From contig JAHQIW010000323.1 in assembly GCA_019055375.1 (NCBI GenBank), positions 1 through 64,000 of the forward strand: a stretch of DNA of 64,000 bases. Direction: 5' to 3'. The position numbers and the translations under genes were made by a program. Positions 12,699-23,363 of this stretch are shown in pieces (the stretch's first letter is position 1; every line of letters begins with the position of its first letter). The notes beneath the pieces are model-generated. The model was not told the origin of the DNA. It made no database searches and was given only the letters and a program-made list of their open reading frames with translations. This DNA is from Parelaphostrongylus tenuis (Eukaryota > Nematoda > Chromadorea > Rhabditida > Metastrongylidae).

Positions 12699-15600
12699 GT
12701 AAGAATCTCTTTCAATCTCGTGAATTTTTCTTTTATGTATTCAATTTTTGCTCATGAAACATAATTCACAACTCAAGCAAAAGCTATCCTAGTTAAGAGT
12801 AGTTCTCTTTTGTATAACTTCGTTCAACATGAACCTCTTTCATGGCTTCATTCTCATTTTTCCTTCTGGTTTTTCACTTCAGACAAAATTCCGAGTCTCC
12901 TTAAGTTTTGCGCAGCCGGTGGATTGCAACAGATAAGTGTGTCATCACCACTAAGCTGTGTACGTAATTTCGACTTGAGACAACTTGTCAATGTACTTAA
13001 TACTCTTAAAATACTCATCGTGGCAACTATGCTAAGCACACTCATTCGTGGTGGCTTACTTTAGTGCACAACAGTTTTTTCCTGGAGTTCTTGTAAACAA
13101 TCGATAGCTTAAGATATGAAGATTCTATGACGTGTTTTCGTGCGTGGAAAAATTCCTTCTCAGTAATTTTGCAGCTGAATGCTTACAAGTGCCCTTTGCT
13201 TCGGGCGCGATCATTTAGTAACGCGGTAAGTTGGAAATAATCAAGTGACAAGTTATTGAGAGAACAGTTTCCTCCAAGTTATTTGTGGTTTACATGTACA
13301 ATTTACAAAGCGGATTCCAGAAAGTCCAGGGAGAAGCACCTGTGCAGCAACAAGAAACCATCAAATAAACTTTTTTCTGAGCTTTTTTCCATCAAATAAA
13401 CTTTTGACACATAAAGTTCTGAACTTTAAGAATCATAAAATTATCATATCACAAACGTAAGTGATTCTTTGCAAATAATTTTGCAGAGCATTTCGTGTTT
13501 AACGTATGCATAAAAATAAATAAAATAAATAGAAACATAAATGTATAGATGTTAGTGCGCAAACGAATTTATATGACTATAAAAAACCGTGCGATCCCAA
13601 TAGCCTACATGGAAACGTTTCCCTTCGCCACCTACTTGCCTACACGTGCGTTCGCTCTTTCCAGGAGCAACCAAAAGTACATAAAACGCAATTTTTGTTC
13701 AATAAATCAATCTTTCTCAGCGATACAAGAAATTCCGCCATTTCTTCCAACGTGTACTTGCTCCAAGATTTCCTCTAAACGTTCAATTACTTTTGATGCA
13801 TAAATGTCTCTTGTGTGCTGATAAAAAAGGCTTTGCACATGCTACACAATTATAATAGGATTTTGTGAGTGTGAAAAGTAAACTAAAATATATCTAATGA
13901 CCAGGCCACACTGTTAACGGTTGGTTGCTGACAGACTGATACGCAACAGCGTAGCAAGAGTAGTGGCAAAACAAGCGTCGGTAGTAAACTGGTTAGCACG
14001 CGTCCACGGAAAGAGCGAAGTGTGGGTACGATTCCCGACTGACGTCAAAGTTTTGCAGAACATTCAACATCATTGGGTATACTTGTAGCATCATATCACA
14101 GCAAAAATATCGGATAAATGAAAAAAATTCTTGCTGATCACAATAAAATGAGATATTCCATAATGTCGAAAGCTCTTCTAGGTAATTATAGCTGAATGAA
14201 GAGAAAACACTCACTTAAAGTGCTTAGACTTCTACATATACGATAATAAATCATGTAGGCCCTTGAGATTTCAAGTATGGATTTTGTATTTATGTAAATA
14301 TGACTATATATTACACATGTTAGCAGCATATATAAATATATGTTTACACATATAATACATATATATAAGTAACTAAATAGATAAATAAATAGATAAATAG
14401 ATAAATAAATAAATGAATAAATAGATAAATATATATGTAATGTCGCACACAAGATGCTCTGGAGAGTGATGCGCGAAGGATCACTTATGGCCCTGGTAGG
14501 ACAAACTTTATAACACTTAGAAAGAAGTGTGGCTTTTACAGATGCAGCACTGTTTATCTTTGTGTACAGAAGTTTTTCCTGGACTTTTTGTGGTCGATCA
14601 ATAGCTCATGAGATGTGAATGTGAAACTGCTTTTGGAGCAAAAGAAGTTCAATATGCCACTTGTTTATTTGCAAGAACTGTGGTCAGCAGAACGAGCAAT
14701 TGAACTCTGTGGAAGTATCTGCATAAGCGATTATCCACAAACAATTCATGAAAAGATTTCATTCATCTGAACCAACCACCGTAGAAATGTATAGTTTTTC
14801 ATAGACAAGGCATCGTCGTGAAAGTATTGAATCGTTATGGTAGAGAATCAATCGTCCTCTAATAACGAACTAATAGGTTGGTATTGGTATTGACATGAAG
14901 CGTGTTTCATATCCAGACTTTTAGCCTTCAATGTGTGACTCGACATCCGGTGTGTGCTCATCGATTTCACCGTCGACATCACCTCGAACAACACAGACAG
15001 TTTTGCCAACCACTTCAACTGATCCGACTGTGCTCAACATGACGAACTTCTACGAGAGAACCCGTGAAACGATCATGCGAATACAAGCGGCTCAACAATG
15101 TTAGTTTTGGCGTCTTTTTTTGAAAAATTAGGCCATTAGGCAAGCAGAGTACTTGATCAAGCTTACAATGAAAAAGCACTAAGATTTCTGGCGTCCCTTT
15201 CGCGAAACTAGACTTTTTTGTTAGGCTGAATTGAATCGGATGAACGTGGCGAGTAAAACGCACTACAATTAACTGGATCACTAAAGCCTTTGATTTTAAC
15301 ATGATTATTTCTACAAACACAACAAAAATTTACTTGAACCTATATGAAAGAGTATTTCAGGGCACATTCAAATTCTTGAGTAATTGTGAAGTTCTCACTT
15401 TGAGATTCTCGTTACAAAAGAGTGATCTCTCATTATTTTTTCCTGGCTTTCTTATTTAAGCCAAAACGCGAGATGTTACATTGATCTTTATTCATCAGCT
15501 GACGTTTCGCTAGTTCGCCTTCTTCAGAGCCCGGAAAGGTCAGATTGTCTGCAATCCAATCAGTCAAACATCTGCATTACTACCTTAGAAAAAATCACCA

Positions 15601-18600
15601 GACCTAGATTTAACAGTCGCATCAAGAACAAAATCAACTCAGTTGATTTTGGTTTAATCAGTTCCAGTTTGACCTTTCAGGCTCTGAAGGAGGCGAACTG
15701 CCGAAACCTTGGCGCTAAACAGAGATTAATGTAACACCTCATGTTTGGCTTAAAAAAGAAATTCGGGAATTATATTGAAGCATGCCGAGGTTAATAGACA
15801 ATCGGTCTTAGAAAATATTTTTTTCATTTTTGCTAGAATAAATTCATTTTTCATTATTTCAAGAAAATCTAATTTAATGTATATTTTCATGTTTCACTAT
15901 TTTTCCAGATATCACTGTAGCAGTGCATATTGCGAGAATACAGTGTGTAGTTAATGAATGGTATCGATCTAGCTTATGGACAAAAAAGGGAGATAATTTA
16001 CTATTTTGCGTCGAATTCTGCTGATATGATGACTTCTTCCTCTATATATTCCTATGATAGAAATTTCTTCAAATCATTAAAATGTCGTGAAAGTACAAAA
16101 AATCGCTTGAGAGAAACAAAACATACGAGGCCTATCGATTGTCCATCCACCGTACACTTTTGTACGCTACCGTATAAAGAGGCACACATGCGATTACCTA
16201 TTGATAAGCGCTGCTGACTACATCGACAGAACAAAACTGCTCATCGGATTTTCACATTTATTTGTGATATAGCTTGAAGAGAAATGAAAAATTCGATTCC
16301 CTGTCTATTCTTACCTCATATAATTCGCATGATGGTATGGAATATCTGTGAAGTCAGCCATTTATTTTCTAAACATTGGTGTTTCGCGAAAAAACCATTA
16401 TTTGTTCTAAGTAGGGGTTAATAAATTCTATATCTTACACTCTCATGAAGCCTCGAATCTTCTAGAGTAAAGCTCTAATCTCGACTTTGGCTACAAGTGT
16501 TGTCACTGATGATTTTTTGGATTGTTGTGGGTTTACGAGTAAAACATTTCGCTCATTTTCTTTTTGTCGTCACGAACCACAAAATTTTGTTTAGAAGCCT
16601 TAGTTTGGGATACTGCTAATCATTCTACTGTATCTGACCGACAGTGTTCACCTAGTTTGCGTTTTCCTTCAGCTAAGTGTAGAAGAATATACTTTCCCGG
16701 AATTACTCATGCACGTTTCCTGCTATCGTACAACAGAGCAGCTCTTGTAATATTGTCGTGGGCTCTACAGTCTTTCCTAATCACGTAATTATGGCAGATG
16801 TCCGCCATTATATCTATACTTTTGGGTATCCTAAGTCAGAGTATTAACCTCACGAAATCGGCTGCATTTCCATACGAAACAGCTAGGCATCTTTGAAATG
16901 GAAATTATGTCGACAAAGTGAAGTCGAATGGTGAGCCAGCTTTGCTGGGGTTCCCACGACTGTGCAGCAAATGTTATGAAAATATTCCATTTCGGACGAG
17001 GGATGCGCTGATTGCACTTCGCTGTGGTTTTGTTGTTGTTAGAGACCTTGGTGTGAATTTCAACACTCATCCATCATGTGCCATTAAGTGACTTAAACGT
17101 ACCACAATCCATTCACATCTCCTTTGTGACCCGTATAATACTGTAATCTAATCATTTTCGTGTTCAAATATAAGAAACATGATGAAGCAATAGATGAAGC
17201 GCAGAGATGATTCATGGCGCATATTGCGTTTTAGCGCCTTTCCATGTAGCAAAATTTTTTCTTCATGTCCACGGGGACATTGTGCTTTCTGATACTCTGT
17301 ATTCTTAACCTCCCAAAATTTCAGGCCAACGCTGAAGTCTTCCTTTCATTATTCAATAGTTTGTTGAGTAGAAAGAATTTAACATTAGGTTGAAGTTTCG
17401 GTGGGAAATTGAGAATGTCTTAGTAATAAAATATAACCTGAGTTAACATGCATTTATAAGGTCATTTTAGTGGTGATTTTATGCTTAAATAAAATAACAA
17501 AATTGCTTTACAGTTGAGATGATGTCTCAAATGCATATGCTTGGCTTGATTGGCATGACGCAAAACTTGTCACCTGAAATCCATCGACTTGTACTCGAAA
17601 ATCGTAAGTTCAAATTACATTCGTCTTATCTGAATGATCTTTCATTTACAGCGTATTTTTTACTGCGTTTTTTCACTGTTTTGCCATGTGAAAGACCATG
17701 TATGCCAATGCAAGATCCGTAATTTTGTCACGAAACATTGTAAGCTACCTCTTGATGGGTACATCTACTGTGATCACAGTTGCTCTACAAACTGAAAGTA
17801 CAACCTGAACTAACTCAAGGAAACCATAAGACTATAGCTATTACAATGCAGATGTGGACTGAATGATTCCGAGTCTAATGATTTTGTTGAAAGCATTTTT
17901 TTTACGCGAAAATAAATTTCTTCTGTGTTCGACCATATTTCTTTTGCAGAATTAGCGGTGGGAAATCCGTTCCTTGGAGGCTCTTTATGGAACGTACAAG
18001 CTCCACCAGCATACCCTTTGTTACATTTTCGAACACCGTCTAGGCCGGATAGCGAGATTTCAAGTGAGACTCGTTCGCGTGAGGAACAACCCCTCGATTT
18101 GAGCAGAAAATCGGTGAGATTTCACATATTCAAAGAAACTCTACAGTTTAATTATCATTTACCTCATTTAGGGATTGAAAGGCATTCTCGATATCGAAAG
18201 TGCGAATTATAGCCACAAACAGCGAAAACAAAATCAGCACCACCAACAACCGCTAGCGCCTGCCGAAAAAGAGGCTACGGGGTTAGTGAAAGTAGAAAAA
18301 TAGAGGATTTTTCAGTAATTGGCAGGTTCTCTTTTCCCATTGAATCGAACCTATATGAGAGGGTTTTGAGCTATTGTTTTTGGATGATTACCTTTTTAAT
18401 TTTTTAGACAAGAGGGAATGTTGAGGAACGGGTACGGTATGAAGCGTAATTATAGTCAATTTGACTTGACCGCGGCTGTCAATGATATACGATGTGGACG
18501 ACTGGGCACCCGACGGTAAGTTCGCACCTATCAAGCAATAAAACAGTGTTATCTAATTCTGCAATTTTTGAAAATGTAGACAACTTTACGCTGCTGATAT

Positions 18601-21600
18601 GGCCTTTTTAGTTTCTTCTTCTTTCTTTGTTCATACTACTGTTTGAAGTAATTCCGATACTCGGAATGTAATTAGTGAAAGCATATTGCGTGCACCTAAA
18701 GCCCTTAACAAAAGATTCAGGGCCTCCGTGGTTTACGGTATTCCGCGTTCAACACTCAGGAACAAAATTTATAAGCTAGAAGCCGCTGAAGAGCAAGCTG
18801 GACAAGCACCGATTAGCAAGAGGAGGAGACCTGGTGGTCAGAGCAGTGCAGAAAAGAAGTTAGCAGAACAAGTGGAACGACAAAAGAAGTTCGTAACTTT
18901 CAATCATCTTTGTGACAATCACAAAAAAGATTGAAAAATTCTAGAACTTGTAGTAAATTCAGGACGTCTGCGCAAAATTTTGAAGTTCCCACTTAAGCAA
19001 CATTCGTGAGATTTTCTAATCAACTATGCTCGTAATATTGGAGGTCTCGAAAGATCACAAGATAGACACAATCCCTTTTCTATGAATTGACGACTTCGAA
19101 ATGTAAATTATTGTCTCGTTTCATAGACCACCGTTATATTGACATCTTTGAGAACTTGGCAGTAATGCTGGATTTTAGGGCCTCAACACCGATCACCGAC
19201 TGTTCGTCTATTTCGCCAAGCACTGACGGAACTGAAGAAGAGGTAGGATTTTTACTAGTATCATCTCTACAGATCCATTGATTGCTAGATATTTGTGCAG
19301 AAGCCGGACAGTGCAGACCCTCGTTGGGATACCGACTGGACAACAAACCTGCTGCAGAGTTTATTCACTCAAAACACTGTTGGTTCAGTTACAGAACTTC
19401 TTGTTGAGTAATGTCACAGAAAACACTACCTTAGGCAAGCATCTCAACTGACATTATGAAGTCAGCGTCAAAGGACGAGATCAAAAAAGAGGACCTGTCT
19501 GAGTGGAAGAAAAGTCGACCAAAGCGTGGACAATACAGGTAAACTTTTGATGTGACCAATCATTTCAGCCTATCAAGATGCTGTTTGAGTTAGTATGAGC
19601 ATTTCCAGAGCGAATGATCATAGATCTTGATGTTGCTACTATTCTACTTGTTTGAATCGGCTTTCACATTTTCTAAATTTTTTCATCGTAGAGGTTTCAT
19701 AGCACTACGATAAATAGGGATAATAAATAAGAGAAGTTATCTCGTCATAGACATTAAACCATTAATAAACCGCATAACTTTGCCGTATTTTACCCGACTC
19801 GTAGGCAGGTGGATTTGATGAGAGTCACTCTGGTTTACCTTTGAAACGGTAATGAGGCCGATACTTTTGATTTTTGGGACTCTTATGATGCTTTTTGATT
19901 GTTGAAATTCACAGTTGGAGGGATTCAATTAAATGAAACGTACCTTTTAAACTCCGGTCATAAGAGAGCTTACTTTTTGTATCATAAATCTTCCATGTAG
20001 GATCGCTTATTGCTGAGAAAGTTCCAGAGCTCTCATTCGCGCAAGACTTTATCGTAGTGGCAAACGTGCCTCTTGCACACGCGTTTACACCTGATCACAT
20101 GCCTGTTGTGCTCAATTTGGAAAACTCTTGTGTTATTTATATACCTAAGAGAACTGAGTGGTGAGCAAAAGTACGGCCTCAGGCGGAAACGAACCCGCGT
20201 TTCATCCTATACGGGAACGCGTGCTCTACCGCTACATCACTGAAGCACATTTGCGCCAACACTCATTCTTCAACATCTCTGTGTTAGCTATGAGCCACCA
20301 AACTTTGACAGGTTTAGTCATGTATGCGACTTCGCTTTATAAACCCAGATGAGCTGACAGCCATTCTAATAACTAATGCTCGTAATTTCTATGCAGTGTT
20401 ATTATGTTTCATATACACCTAAGCGGATTGCGTGGTGAGCAATAACTTTGCGAAAAATGCAGTAAGATTACTAGATATTTCGAACATTAGTTATTAGAAT
20501 GGCTGTAAGCTCAAGTGGGTTTATAAAGCGAAATTGCATACCTAACCAAACTTGTTAGAGGTTGGTGGCTGATAGCTAACATAGAGATGTTGAAGAATGA
20601 GTGGTCGGGCAAATGTGTCTCAGTGGTGTAGTTGTAGAGCACGCGTCCCGGATAGGATGACACGCGGGTTCGACTCTCGTCTGAGGCTGTGTTTTTGCTC
20701 ACCGCTCAACTCTCTTAGTTGTCTACGAAACATAATAACATCACGAAAAATGCAGTATAAATACTAGAAATTTCCTGTGTTACGAAAACTTACATGGATA
20801 CCTGACTCTCGGACGACTCGTTTCACAACATACGGACCTTTCCATAATTTCCCATACTTTTTCGCGCAATTGTCCATGTTCTAGATTTGACTCGAGCATG
20901 GTGGGATCCAGGAGTCAGCACCGCCGTCTATAATACGTTTGCAGTTGAAGTTACAGCTAATATGTTTTAGTAATGTACACGTTCATCAAAAGTGCAGGAT
21001 GCCGTCTTAAAGGACGCCTACATTCTCATGAAGACTGATCTATTAGTCTTTTTGTTCATTCATCGTGTGTCCTTCTCATTATATGATTGGCTCATCTATG
21101 TTACGGTTCAATATGTGCTTTCCTGTGGCTCAAAGATGTTTTCGACTCAAAGAATTTGAACTTTCCATTTTGACTAGATGCTGTACGTGCTGGTCAAAGT
21201 TCAGATGACACCATTTAAGCACTCTGTTAGTTGTTGATGTATTCGTGATGTAGTTAAAGTATCAGACTAAATCTCTGCTGGTGAGGAGGACTATTGAATA
21301 GGAAAAATGAGAGCTAATTTTAAGATTTTTTGGTTGCTTGGCGGCCTCCTTAAGAAGCACTAATGAGACTCGTGCTTTTATTCTGTTTCCTTCTACGTCT
21401 TGTTTTCAAGGTTTATTGAGCGTCCAAGGCACACGAACGAGGTGGTTTGTGCAATAAGGAAACCACCTAGCTTGTCTTGTTCACTGTCGCATCAAAGGGA
21501 ATCTCATAAACTAGGTCTTTTCCGATTCCTGCGTAAATCGATTTTTTCCCCATTTCGTTTAGCTCGTTTAGCATAATCGTTGCTTCGTTGGTGGTTTTGT

Positions 21601-23363
21601 TAAAGACGACAGTTTCTCAGCAAAGCGAGGACTTGATAAGGACATATATCGATACGAAAATGTTTAGCGCTCCGATCCAATAACTTCATTAGCCACTGTA
21701 AAGCGTTGGTAAAAAGTTTTGGATATATATGACGCCACCTCGTTAAGCCCTATTCTGATGTGTGGGGTGAAAGATCGACGAACAAGCTGTATTTTCCTGG
21801 TCTAGTTTCATTAATAATCTAATCAACAGTTCTTATATAGGGCGGTCTTACTCATTGGTCGAAACTTCCACGCGCTAGCAAACGGCTTATATGTGGTCCA
21901 AACAGCAGAACTCCTGTCACAAACCTGATTGCTCAAGTGACTGTACCTCATCTAACGTCCTCAACATATGCAACAGGATAATTTTCGTTAAGATTGTAGC
22001 AAACTCCTCACGATGGTACAGTTGCAAACATATATCTTCTTCGCATAAACAACGGTTCTGCAACATTTCTGAAAGCTTTTCTAGATGGTTTGACAAAGCA
22101 AACCAATTAATACAATGTATATGACGCCGATAGCACGTGAAAGTTTTCTTTTCTGATAAGTCCAAATCTTTCTAATCAATTCCAATCTTATTTTCCCGCT
22201 CTCGTTTCTTTTTGAACAAAAAAAAAACACAGGAGCATTTATTGGCTTTGACTGCTATACGAGCCAACATTGTGGAAAATATTTATGGCTGCAAAATTGG
22301 GGTTAAAATTTCAAAACCATTACTGCACATTATGGTGGTAATTTTGCTGTAGTAGGCTTCAGTACAATTTTTGAACGTCTTTGTTCTCTCCACTCTAATA
22401 TCTCCCAATTTCTGCAATGAAACATATTCAATAAGTCAGTAGCGCCTATAGCGCTATGGACAGTGTTGCATGCCATTAAGAGGAAAGATTTGCCTCATCC
22501 TCCCACAACGTACTCCCGCAAATGGAGATGGTGACGCGTTTCCTCGACTATGCCCAGGTTTACGGGAAGAATCGTCTTGATCAGCATTCTATGACGTTCA
22601 CAAAAAATTCTAAATCCTCGAACACCATCTAAAATTACACGCAAAATGTTTGAAAACCTTTGTAGAGAATAAATGCGAGGAAAGGAATTGTGTGCAAGAA
22701 GTTCAGAAATCCGATCGGCAAATGTGATACTTAGTGGGAAAAAATCATAATGTAAGTAATGGTGCAAATTCATAACAAGAAGAAGGATTAATTCCATTGC
22801 AAACGATGGTCTTAAAGATTATGCAATGATCCATTCATACTACCTATGACATTCTTCAGTACAGTCAACAAAGTTAAAAGATTTTTCCAGAAAATATGAC
22901 AAAAACGCTCTCGACGAGGCTGTTCGGAGTGTTCGTCGTGGCGAAATGAGTGTTCACAGAGCTGGAAGTTATTATGGCGTACCTCATTCTACTCTTGAGT
23001 ATAAGGTAAATTACGTCAATAGTTGTTCTTCACAAGCTAAAGCTCATGCACATCTCCTTCATTCACGTTTCCAATGTGGTTTTGAGCCCAGTTACCGATC
23101 GCTTCTCGTTTAGAAACTTTGCATTTTTCATTGCAAATTTGGGCACAACTGCTGCTTAAGATGACGAGTTGGATAAGCTATACAGATTCGAATTCGGTTT
23201 CGAAGCCACTCGTGAAGAAATCGTTTTGTTTCAGGTGAAGGAAAGAAACCTGCTGCGCAAGAAGAAGGACTCTCCGATGGTGAAGGAGATTTCTCTGATG
23301 CAGGAACCAATCACATCTCTAGATATCTCAGAAGAGTCAGCAAGTCCAGTGATCACAGTATAG
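12607..23363 (+). CDS. mblk-1: MBLK-1 / E93 / LCOR-family pipsqueak-domain transcription factor (multi-exon gene)
   Basis: Nuclear DNA-binding protein of the E93 (Eip93F)/MBLK-1/LCOR family. Exons read by splice sites and phase: 12607-12698, 14925-15099, 17514-17603, 17950-18113, 18172-18281, 18408-18515, 18721-about 18892, about 19153-19242, 19301-19387, 19435-19538, 22891-23005, 23235-23363 (TAG). Phases match at every junction except the acceptor of the 19.2-kb exon, which has several candidates. Diagnostic features are two pipsqueak (psq) HTH domains, the first split over 18408-18892 and the second over 19500-23280, and a CtBP-binding PLDLSRK motif near 18090. The 12607 exon starts in phase 1, so at least one 5' exon with the start codon lies upstream and was not found. 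The family acts in hormone-dependent developmental switches in insects; a role here is inferred. The naming rests on remembered domain architecture, not a search. Confidence 0.87.
13915..14085 (+). repeat. Family A tRNA-like SINE
   Basis: Contains TTAACGGTTGGTTGCTGACA, GGTTAGCACGCGTC, then GGGTACGATTCCCGACTGAC and CATTGGGTATAC. It lies in the mblk-1 intron 12699-14924. Confidence 0.7.
14280..14440. repeat. (ATAA)n/(TAGA)n microsatellite
   Basis: Tandem TAAATAGA/TAAATAAA units and TATATA tracts in an mblk-1 intron. The apparent minus-strand Tyr/Ile/Leu ORF across it is low complexity. Confidence 0.88.
14925..15099 (+). CDS. mblk-1: mblk-1 Ser/Thr-rich exon with an internal ATG
   Basis: The exon begins after CTTTTAG and ends at GTTAGT in phase 1. 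From the ATG at 14931 it encodes a Ser/Thr/Pro-rich stretch, then the helical-looking NFYERTRETIMRIQAAQQ. It joins the 17514 exon (FEMMSQMHMLGLIGMTQNLS) with matching phase. The ATG lies seven bases after an AG, so it could also be the start of a shorter isoform; joining to the 12607 exon through CCT TCA ATG is equally in frame. Confidence 0.72.
15440..15795. repeat. Family D terminal-inverted-repeat element
   Basis: Left arm GAGATGTTACATTGATC...CTGACGTTTCGCTAGTTCGCC...CTTCAGAGCC; right arm GGCTCTGAAGGAGGCGAACT...GATTAATGTAACACCTC as its reverse complement (about 80 bases). The right border CATGCCGAGGTTAATAG matches the left border of the 46848 copy. Non-coding, MITE-like, in an mblk-1 intron. 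Confidence 0.72.
17514..18281 (+). CDS. mblk-1: mblk-1 exons with the CtBP-binding PLDLS motif
   Basis: Three exons (17514-17603, 17950-18113, 18172-18281) separated by short introns with consensus GTAAGT, GTGAGA and GTTAGT donors. The middle exon ends in REEQPLDLSRKS. PxDLS is the established docking motif for the CtBP co-repressor and is a hallmark of LCOR/E93/MBLK-1 proteins. The third exon is Gln/His-rich (around HKQRKQNQHHQQPL), typical of a flexible linker. Alternative read-through of the donors meets stops quickly. Confidence 0.82.
18408..18892 (+). CDS. mblk-1: mblk-1 first pipsqueak HTH domain (two exons)
   Basis: Exons 18408-18515 (phase 2 end, donor GTAAGT) and 18721-about 18892 (acceptor ATTCAG) join CG|G = Arg. 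The joined domain runs from YSQFDLTAAVNDIRCGRLGT to RASVVYGIPRSTLRNKIYKL. The pattern AAVxDIrxGxLGTRRASVxYGIPRSTLRNKIYKLE is the classical psq-type HTH, with the recognition helix at GIPRSTLRNKI. A basic tail KRRRPGG follows and may be a nuclear-localisation signal. The 3' end is uncertain: GTTCGT at 18889 and GTAACT at 18893 are both possible donors. Confidence 0.88.
19153..19538 (+). CDS. mblk-1: mblk-1 linker exons between the two psq domains
   Basis: Three exons are read. The first ends at 19242 (TEEE, donor GTAGGA); its acceptor could be 19127, 19153 or 19179. The second is 19301-about 19387 (KPDSADPRWDTDWTTNLLQS). The third is 19435-19538 (IKKEDLSEWKKSRPKRGQYR, donor GTAAAC). The frame of the middle exon meets TAA at 19409, so it must be spliced before that. 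Donor GTTACA at 19388 gives a 47-base phase-0 intron, the usual nematode size; GTTGAG at 19403 would give only 32 bases. Confidence 0.68.
20110..20740. repeat. Large inverted repeat made of two tRNA-like SINE copies (family B)
   Basis: Minus copy 20154-20395 (AGGCGGAAACGAACCCGCG) and plus copy 20480-20710 (CGCGGGTTCGACTCTCGTC) are mutually reverse-complementary over about 230 bases, including the shared tail around TTTATAAA(G/C)CGAA. The plus copy keeps tRNA-like A-box (TGGTGTAGTTGTAGAGCACG) and B-box (GGTTCGACTC) elements. It lies in the 3.35-kb mblk-1 intron. Confidence 0.75.
22891..23363 (+). CDS. mblk-1: mblk-1 second pipsqueak HTH domain and C-terminus
   Basis: Exon 22891-23005 follows ATTTTTCCAG and encodes KYDKNALDEAVRSVRRGEMS then VHRAGSYYGVPHSTLEYK. 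The last exon, 23235-23363, follows TTGTTTCAG and encodes VKERNLLRKKK plus an acidic tail ending ASPVITV and TAG. This is the highly conserved second psq domain of MBLK-1/E93 (GVPHSTLEYKVKERxL). The intron before it is 3.35 kb and contains a palindromic repeat pair. No AATAAA lies directly after the stop; the nearest is near 23753. Confidence 0.9.

Noticed and set aside
14186..14452. Minus-strand ORF rich in Tyr, Ile and Leu
   Set aside because: It is a translation of the ATAA/TAGA microsatellite and contains only low-complexity repeats.
15015..15320. Minus-strand 101-codon ORF
   Set aside because: It is antisense to the well-supported mblk-1 exon at 14925-15099.
20158..20702. ORFs in both arms of the palindrome with similar proteins
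   Set aside because: They are translations of a tRNA-like SINE; their similarity reflects the inverted repeat, not a gene family.
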